A stretch of 10,219 bases of DNA from a bacterium (GTDB lineage: Bacteria; Desulfobacterota; Anaeroferrophillalia; Anaeroferrophillales; Tharpellaceae): NCBI GenBank assembly GCA_029935295.1, contig JAOZKP010000095.1, positions 1-10,219 on the forward strand, given 5' to 3'. Positions 5,707-10,219 of this stretch are shown piece by piece. Positions within the stretch are counted from its first letter, which is position 1, and every line of letters starts with the position of its first letter. The notes beneath the pieces were generated by a model. The model did not search any database. It saw only the letters and a list, made by a program, of their open reading frames with translations, and was not told the DNA's origin. The position numbers and the translations under genes are program-made.

Positions 5707-6987
5707 TCAATCTAACTGGCGACGGATGAAGGTTGGGATTTCGATATCATCGATACCGCCGGTAAACTCGGTTTCGGCGCCGACGACCTTTTTCATCATC
5801 TGGGGGATATCCTGAATGTCATCAAAGTTAAGGTCGTAGTTGGCACTCCGGTCATTATCTACAGCTTCAAAGGTCTTGGTTTTGGCCACAGCCTCTTCCT
5901 GACGGGCCTGGAAAGCGGGACGGTCATAATTATCCCGACGAGAGGGAGCGGTACCAATCGGATATTTCCCGCCCAGACCTAATCCCGGTCCACGAACAGC
6001 GGTACTTACAGCCGCGGCATGACTCTGAACTGAATCAAAACCGGTGGCAATAACTGTAACCCGGAGATTATCACCTAAAGAATCATCAAGAACGACACCG
6101 AAAATCACTTCCGCATCTTCATGGGTCTCTTCCTGAATCAGACTGGCAGCTTCATCCATTTCATGCAGAGTCAACTCCGAGGCCGCAGTGAAATTAATAA
6201 TTACGCCGCGGGCGCCCTGAATACTCAAATCCTCCAGCAGCGGTGAAGCGATTGCTAATTGCGCGGCTTCCATCGCCCGGTGTTCACCACTGGCCATGCC
6301 GGTGCCCATCAGGGCCATGCCGGTATTGCCCATAACCGTTTTTACATCCTGAAAATCGAGATTGATCTGACCATGGACATTTATCAGGTCGGAAATACTG
6401 CGCACGGCCTGTAAAAGTACATCATCGACAGTTTTGAAAGCGTCAACTGCCGTCGTATCTTTGCTAACTGTATTCAATAAACGCTGATTCGGAATGGTAA
6501 TCAGGGCATCAACATTTTCCCGTAATTTTGCCAGTCCCTCTTCCGCAATCCGCATCTTTTTCTTGCCTTCAAAATTGAATGGCTTAGTCGCCACGCCGAT
6601 AACCAGAGCTCCGGATTCACGCGCCAACCGGGCAACTACAGGAGCGCCGCCGGTACCGGTACCGCCACCCATTCCCGCGGTCACAAAAACCATATCCGCA
6701 CCGCCGATCAACTCAGAGATCTGATCCGCATCTTCCAAGGCGGCACTGCAGCCGATATCCGGATTTGCCCCAGCCCCCAAACCTTTGGTCATCCGGCTGC
6801 CAAGCTGGACTTTAGCCGGAGCCTGAGAGGCATTCAGATCCTGGGCGTCAGTATTCGCAACAATAAAATCAACCCCCTCCAGACCTGAAATAATCATGTT
6901 GTTAACAGCGTTGCCGCCACCACCGCCAACCCCGATTACTTTGATTTCAGCTGCCAGAGTCCCACTCTCTTCAAATTCAAACGTCAT
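5707..6987 (-). CDS. ftsZ: Cell division GTPase FtsZ
   Basis: FtsZ is the tubulin-like GTPase that polymerises into the Z-ring at mid-cell. With the start at 6987 the protein has 426 residues. It shows the N-terminal nucleotide-binding GGGGGNAVNNM (residues 21-31), the tubulin/FtsZ signature GMGGGTGTG (105-113), the T7 synergy-loop motif NLDFQDVKTVM, a variable linker of roughly 50-60 residues, and the C-terminal peptide IEIPTFIRRQLD that binds FtsA. An in-frame ATG at 7017 would add ten residues (MGNFRQGERA), but AAGGGGAG (6994-7001) sits six bases before 6987, and family proteins start close to this point. It is the last gene of the dcw block, 93 bases after ftsA. The gap holds an AT-rich hairpin. 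The sequence looks intact and ordinary. Confidence 0.98.
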   Translation of the reverse strand: MTFEFEESGTLAAEIKVIGVGGGGGNAVNNMIISGLEGVDFIVANTDAQDLNASQAPAKVQLGSRMTKGLGAGANPDIGCSAALEDADQISELIGGADMVFVTAGMGGGTGTGGAPVVARLARESGALVIGVATKPFNFEGKKKMRIAEEGLAKLRENVDALITIPNQRLLNTVSKDTTAVDAFKTVDDVLLQAVRSISDLINVHGQINLDFQDVKTVMGNTGMALMGTGMASGEHRAMEAAQLAIASPLLEDLSIQGARGVIINFTAASELTLHEMDEAASLIQEETHEDAEVIFGVVLDDSLGDNLRVTVIATGFDSVQSHAAAVSTAVRGPGLGLGGKYPIGTAPSRRDNYDRPAFQARQEEAVAKTKTFEAVDNDRSANYDLNFDDIQDIPQMMKKVVGAETEFTGGIDDIEIPTFIRRQLD

Positions 6988-6993
6988 CGCTCT

Positions 6994-7001
6994 CTCCCCT
7001 T
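6994..7001 (-). promoter_or_regulatory. Shine-Dalgarno that fixes the FtsZ start at 6987
   Basis: On the - strand AAGGGGAG lies six bases before the ATG at 6987. It lies downstream of the alternative ATG at 7017, so it supports the shorter protein. Confidence 0.8.
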
Positions 7002-7043
7002 GTCTAAAGTTACCCAAACCTTAAAAAAAACCGATATTTTTCA

Positions 7044-7072
7044 ACAATTTTTCCTAACAACCGAAAAATTGT
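7044..7072. promoter_or_regulatory. AT-rich hairpin between ftsA and ftsZ
   Basis: A perfect 10-bp inverted repeat (7044-7053 with 7063-7072) encloses a 9-base loop within the 93-base ftsA-ftsZ gap. In the direction of ftsZ transcription it is followed after 13 bases by eight T (7023-7030), too far for a standard terminator. In the opposite direction six T (7074-7079) follow one base after the stem. It may attenuate or process the ftsA-ftsZ transcript. No convincing extra ftsZ promoter was found. Confidence 0.5.
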
Positions 7073-7080
7073 CTTTTTTA

Positions 7081-8310
7081 CTAAAAGAAATCCTTCAACC
7101 AAGCTCCAAGTTTACTTAAAAAACTACCAACTTCCATACCCTTAAAACCTTGACCGCGCCGACCTGAATTCGGCTCCTGGACCGCATATTTCAAGAGACC
7201 GATTGCGGTCGCAAAAACCGGACTATTTACCGCTTCAAAACCGCTGCCGCGGGCAGCGGGAAAACCGACCCGGGACTGGAGTTCAAAAACTTTCTCCGCC
7301 AACTCGGCCGTACCCGGAAGCAACGCTGACCCGCCGGTCACCACCACCCCGGAAACCACCTGATCATAGACCCCGGATTTGTGCAATTCACGGTTGGCAA
7401 GTTCAAAAATCTCTTCAACCCGGGGTTCAATAATCTCTCCTAAAATCTGCCGTGGAAGTTTGCGCGGCGGCCGGCCGCCAACACTCGGAACCTCAATCGA
7501 TTCGTCCTGATCAACAATATGCGTCGTTGTACAACCATACTGCCGCTTGATCTTCTCCGCTGCTTCCATCGGCGTCCGCAGGCCAATCGCAATATCATTA
7601 CTTACCTGATTTCCGCCCAAAGGCAAGGATGCGGTATGGGTAATGGCTCCTTCAACAAACACCGCAATATCCGTAGTACCGCCACCAATATCAACCAGAA
7701 CAACGCCTAATTCACGCTCTTCGGCAGTTACTACGGCCAGACTTGAAGCCAGCTGCTGCAGAACTATTCCTCTGACATCAAGGCCGGCCCGGTTGCAGCA
7801 GCGGTAGATATTCTGCAATGAAGCTGCGGAGGCTGTCACAATATGAACATCAACCTCCAGTCTGACCCCGGACATACCTACCGGATCGACCACCCCTTCC
7901 TGATCATCAAGAAAAAACTGCTGCGGGATCGTATCAATCACTTCCCGATCCATCGGAATGGCAACTGCCCGGGCGGCATCAAGAACTTGCTCAACATCAC
8001 TTTGACTGACTTCCCGGTCTTTAACCCCGATAATCCCGTGACTGTTCATGCCCTGCAGATGACTGCCGGCAACCCCGGTCTGCACCACCCTGATCTTCTG
8101 ACCGCAGATCTTTTCCGCTTCAGTTACGGCCTGGCGGATCGACTCCACTGTAGAGTCCAGATTAACCACGACCCCCTTACGCAATCCCGCTGCCGGAGCC
8201 GTGCCGACCCCGACTATTTCGAGGCCCTGCTCACCCTGGACACCTACCAGAACGCAAGTTTTTGTTGTCCCGAGATCAAGACTGACAAACATCTGTTCAC
8301 TTTTGGCCAT
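7081..8310 (-). CDS. ftsA: Cell division protein FtsA (actin-like Z-ring membrane anchor)
   Basis: FtsA is the actin-like ATPase that tethers FtsZ to the inner membrane and recruits later divisome proteins. The 409-residue protein has the phosphate-1 motif SLDLGTTKT (10-18), the FtsA-specific 1C/SHS2 region at about 85-165, the phosphate-2 motif VDIGGGTTDIAVF (206-218), the adenosine-binding VVVTGGSALLPG (322-333), and a C-terminal amphipathic helix SFLSKLGAWLKDFF (396-409) that serves as the membrane-targeting sequence. A GGAG (8315-8318) lies four bases before the ATG. It starts 25 bases after the ftsQ stop and is followed by ftsZ, the standard order. Length and motifs are typical of the family, with no sign of damage. 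Confidence 0.98.
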   Translation of the reverse strand: MAKSEQMFVSLDLGTTKTCVLVGVQGEQGLEIVGVGTAPAAGLRKGVVVNLDSTVESIRQAVTEAEKICGQKIRVVQTGVAGSHLQGMNSHGIIGVKDREVSQSDVEQVLDAARAVAIPMDREVIDTIPQQFFLDDQEGVVDPVGMSGVRLEVDVHIVTASAASLQNIYRCCNRAGLDVRGIVLQQLASSLAVVTAEERELGVVLVDIGGGTTDIAVFVEGAITHTASLPLGGNQVSNDIAIGLRTPMEAAEKIKRQYGCTTTHIVDQDESIEVPSVGGRPPRKLPRQILGEIIEPRVEEIFELANRELHKSGVYDQVVSGVVVTGGSALLPGTAELAEKVFELQSRVGFPAARGSGFEAVNSPVFATAIGLLKYAVQEPNSGRRGQGFKGMEVGSFLSKLGAWLKDFF

Positions 8311-8335
8311 TCTTCTCCGCCTCTACTTCATTAAC

Positions 8336-9214
8336 CTACTGCGACTGCCGCAATCCGGCCACAACCGAAGACTCTCCGGCACAATCAAAATATTTTACTG
8401 TCGCCGCCCGTTTACCGAGAACCTGCAGTACTTGCTGCCAGCGCTCAAGACGTTCGTCATAATTATCAAAACCCAATTGCAACTCCCAGTTTCTACCCGT
8501 CGTGAACAGATTCAAACCACAAGCTTCATCCATTACAATCTGGGAAACTTCCTCCGGCAGCTGCGATCGCCGTTCTTCCCAGATTTTTAATAACCGCATA
8601 GCCTTCTTCAACAATCCGCGCCAAACCTGCGGCCGCTGCCGCCACTCTTTCAGACTAACCCCGCTGATCAACGGAAAATCGAGTTTCTCAGCCGGTTGTG
8701 CCTTTGCTATCACAACGCCTTCTCCATCAACCATATAGAGATCATTAAGATAGAGCAGCGCTTTCGGCTGGCGCTCTTTTATCACTATCTGCAAACGATC
8801 CGGCAGCCGGCGACTGATTACCGCCTGCTTCACAAACGGCAGATCCGTAATCCGCCGCTGCGCCTGCATTAATGAAAATGTAAAGATCAACTGCCGTGAA
8901 TCAAGATTTAAGGCTTTGATTATCTCGGGCCTCCGACAGCGGTGATTACCCTCAATAATAATCTCTTTGACCAAAAAACTGTTTTCCGTTTTTAACCAGC
9001 TGTCAGCATTCGTCAGCAAAGTCGGGAGCCAGAGCCATAGAGCCCCGCAACCTAAAGCAACCAGACAGACGATCGCTACCGGCAGCATGAATTTCCGGCT
9101 GCTACCGCGCTCAGCACTTAAATTACGAGCCCGCCGAATATCCTGCTGGCGATTACCCGGCCGCGGCCGCGGAACCGCTTTTTTTTTAGAGCGTCGCCAA
9201 ATCAAGACCGGCAC
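8336..9214 (-). CDS. ftsQ: Cell division protein FtsQ (DivIB family)
   Basis: FtsQ is a bitopic inner-membrane protein that links early and late divisome components through FtsB and FtsL. The 292-residue product has a very basic cytoplasmic tail (WRRSKKK, then several Arg), one membrane segment at about residues 43-65, a POTRA domain from about 82 (FLVKEIIIEGNHRCRRPEII) to about 150, and a periplasmic FtsQ/DivIB domain to the C-terminus. The order of charges and domains, and its place between ddl and ftsA, make the call firm despite the family's low sequence conservation. The start given is GTG at 9214, overlapping ddl by 29 bases. A TTG at 9205 is an alternative, better spaced from AAGG at 9214-9217. 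Codons 10-12 lie in a run of nine A on the coding strand (9179-9187). Confidence 0.93.
   Translation of the reverse strand: MPVLIWRRSKKKAVPRPRPGNRQQDIRRARNLSAERGSSRKFMLPVAIVCLVALGCGALWLWLPTLLTNADSWLKTENSFLVKEIIIEGNHRCRRPEIIKALNLDSRQLIFTFSLMQAQRRITDLPFVKQAVISRRLPDRLQIVIKERQPKALLYLNDLYMVDGEGVVIAKAQPAEKLDFPLISGVSLKEWRQRPQVWRGLLKKAMRLLKIWEERRSQLPEEVSQIVMDEACGLNLFTTGRNWELQLGFDNYDERLERWQQVLQVLGKRAATVKYFDCAGESSVVAGLRQSQ
9179..9187 (-). other. Run of nine A on the coding strand at the ddl/ftsQ junction
   Basis: The coding strand has nine consecutive A spanning the last base pair or two of the ddl stop codon and codons 10-12 of ftsQ (Lys-Lys-Lys). Runs of this length are prone to replication or transcriptional slippage, which would shift the ftsQ frame near its start. 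Whether this happens is unknown. Confidence 0.6.
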
Positions 9215-10115
9215 CTTGAAGAATGCGATCTATCAATGTCTCAAAATCCATCCCGTCCGCTGCTGCCGCCTGGGGCAGAAGGCTGGTTTCAGTCATTCCC
9301 GGAACCGTATTAATTTCAATCACATAAGGTCGATTTGCCATATCCAGACGAAAATCAACCCGCACCGCACCGCGATCACAGCCTAAAGCCCGGGCACTGG
9401 CAATCGCCAGATCCTTAACATGATGCGCTGTCGATTCATCAAGCGGCGCCGGCACCAGATATTCAGAAAACCCTTTTGTATATTTCGCCTGATAATCATA
9501 AACTCCGCCCCGGGCCCGAATCTCAATCAACGGCAGGGATTCACCATGCAACACCGCCGCAGTTAATTCTATCCCCGGAATATAACTCTCAATCATTACC
9601 TGCCGGCTGAATTCGCGGGCATTAATCAGGGCCGGTTCCAGGTCGGCGGCATCGGTGACGATACTCATTCCCAGACTTGAACCTTCAGCTACCGGCTTCA
9701 CCACCAGCGGATAACCGCCCGGCGGTACCGCAACCTCGGTATCACTGATCACTGGTACGGTATAATCGGGAGTCAGAATCTCATGTGAAAGCAGAATTCT
9801 CTTGGTCATAACCTTATTCATAGCTATGCTGCTTGCCATAACGCCCGGGCCGGTATAGGGAATCTGTAGATATTCAAGTCCGCCTTGAATAGTACCGTCC
9901 TCGCCATAAGCACCATGCAAAGCAATAAATGCGACTTCAATTTTCGCCTCTTTAAGACGGGCAAAAACATCGCGGTCAACATCAATCAGGGAAACCATAA
10001 AACCCAGCTCCTGCAGAGCCAGACCTACAGCCTTACCGCTTTTCAGAGAAACTTCCCGTTCAGCCGAGAGGCCGCCATAAAGTACTCCGACCCGGGTTCC
10101 TGGCGTAAATTTCAT
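9186..10115 (-). CDS. ddl: D-alanine--D-alanine ligase
   Basis: This cytoplasmic ATP-grasp enzyme joins two D-alanines into the dipeptide that ends the peptidoglycan stem peptide. The 309-residue protein shows RVGVLYGGLSAEREVSL (8-24, substrate-binding Glu), LHGAYGEDGTIQG (67-78), the ATP-grasp Lys and flexible loop KPVAEGSSLGMSIV (140-153), Tyr212 in the omega-loop region YDYQAKYTKG, and the metal-binding Asp254, Glu267 and Asn269 in VDFRLD and VIEINTVPGM. The last three lie three residues before Asp257, Glu270 and Asn272 of E. coli DdlB. A strong GGAGGAG (10119-10125) precedes the ATG at 10115. It heads the ddl-ftsQ-ftsA-ftsZ block and overlaps ftsQ. The Tyr after the Lys-loop region suggests a D-Ala-preferring rather than a D-lactate ligase. 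murC or murB, often next upstream, are not seen within the 104 bases remaining. Confidence 0.97.
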   Translation of the reverse strand: MKFTPGTRVGVLYGGLSAEREVSLKSGKAVGLALQELGFMVSLIDVDRDVFARLKEAKIEVAFIALHGAYGEDGTIQGGLEYLQIPYTGPGVMASSIAMNKVMTKRILLSHEILTPDYTVPVISDTEVAVPPGGYPLVVKPVAEGSSLGMSIVTDAADLEPALINAREFSRQVMIESYIPGIELTAAVLHGESLPLIEIRARGGVYDYQAKYTKGFSEYLVPAPLDESTAHHVKDLAIASARALGCDRGAVRVDFRLDMANRPYVIEINTVPGMTETSLLPQAAAADGMDFETLIDRILQGAGLDLATL

Positions 10116-10219
10116 CTTCTCCTCCAGTTACGGTTTTTTTGACGTTAACTCTATGTCACCATAAAACTATAACAAATGGTGTCGAACATCGCTTCGCCCT
10201 CAGTAACGGGGTCAAAGCT
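10116..10219. other. Non-coding region upstream of ddl
   Basis: Apart from the ddl ribosome binding site (10119-10125), this stretch has no gene I can support. On the - strand a TATAGT occurs within it, but no well-placed -35 element was found, so no promoter is called. Its right end is the repeat copy at 10187-10219. The usual upstream partners of ddl are therefore either beyond this element or absent. Confidence 0.6.
10187..10219 (-). repeat. Copy B of a dispersed repeat, cut by the window end
   Basis: Read on the - strand, these 33 bases match 5246-5278 at 26 positions with no gaps, including GACCCCGT and GGGCGAAGC. The repeat probably continues beyond the window. The two copies are in opposite orientation and bracket the whole ftsZ-to-ddl block. 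Confidence 0.55.

Noticed and set aside
7843..8334. 163-codon + strand frame antisense to ftsA
   Set aside because: ftsA is unambiguous on the opposite strand; this is a shadow frame.
10141..10219. Promoter for the ddl-fts block
   Set aside because: A TATAGT is present on the - strand, but no -35 hexamer lies at a suitable distance.

Overview
The window looks like a piece of a bacterial chromosome of moderate GC content. A c-type cytochrome fragment, a thioredoxin-coupled arsenate reductase, ArsF/ArsG-like proteins and the ddl-ftsQ-ftsA-ftsZ gene order together suggest a Gram-negative anaerobe or facultative anaerobe, perhaps in Desulfobacterota/Desulfuromonadales. That placement is inference from gene content; no rRNA or tRNA is present to test it.

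Layout. (1) Positions 1-1281, + strand: the 3' part of a c-type cytochrome whose 5' end lies outside the window, closed by a strong intrinsic terminator (1330-1366). (2) Positions 1413-5110, + strand: a promoter and five closely spaced genes. They encode an FmdE-family zinc-ribbon protein, a TauE/SafE-type permease, a small exported thioredoxin-like protein of the ArsF type, a thioredoxin-CcdA fusion permease of the ArsG type, and a thioredoxin-dependent arsenate reductase (ArsC). The last three suggest an arsenic, possibly organoarsenical, resistance or redox cassette. No ArsR, ArsB or Acr3 is visible. (3) Positions 5111-5706: a convergent intergenic region with no convincing complete gene. 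It holds repeated GACCC-type words, a long imperfect palindrome (5175-5257), a fragment resembling the C-terminal end of a tail-fibre (S74-like) protein (5356-5577) and a second long hairpin (5627-5672). (4) Positions 5707-10115, - strand: the division and cell-wall genes ddl, ftsQ, ftsA and ftsZ in the usual dcw order, transcribed right to left. (5) Positions 10116-10219: non-coding sequence upstream of ddl, ending in a segment that matches part of the 5246-5278 element in inverted orientation (26 of 33 bases).

How the genes fit together. The dcw block supplies D-Ala-D-Ala for peptidoglycan (Ddl), a divisome scaffold (FtsQ), the membrane tether (FtsA) and the Z-ring (FtsZ). The + strand cassette combines cytoplasmic arsenate reduction (ArsC) with a membrane thiol-redox/efflux module (ArsF, ArsG) and two accessory genes whose link to arsenic is only positional. 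The intergenic remnants and repeats between the two blocks suggest past insertions at their junction.
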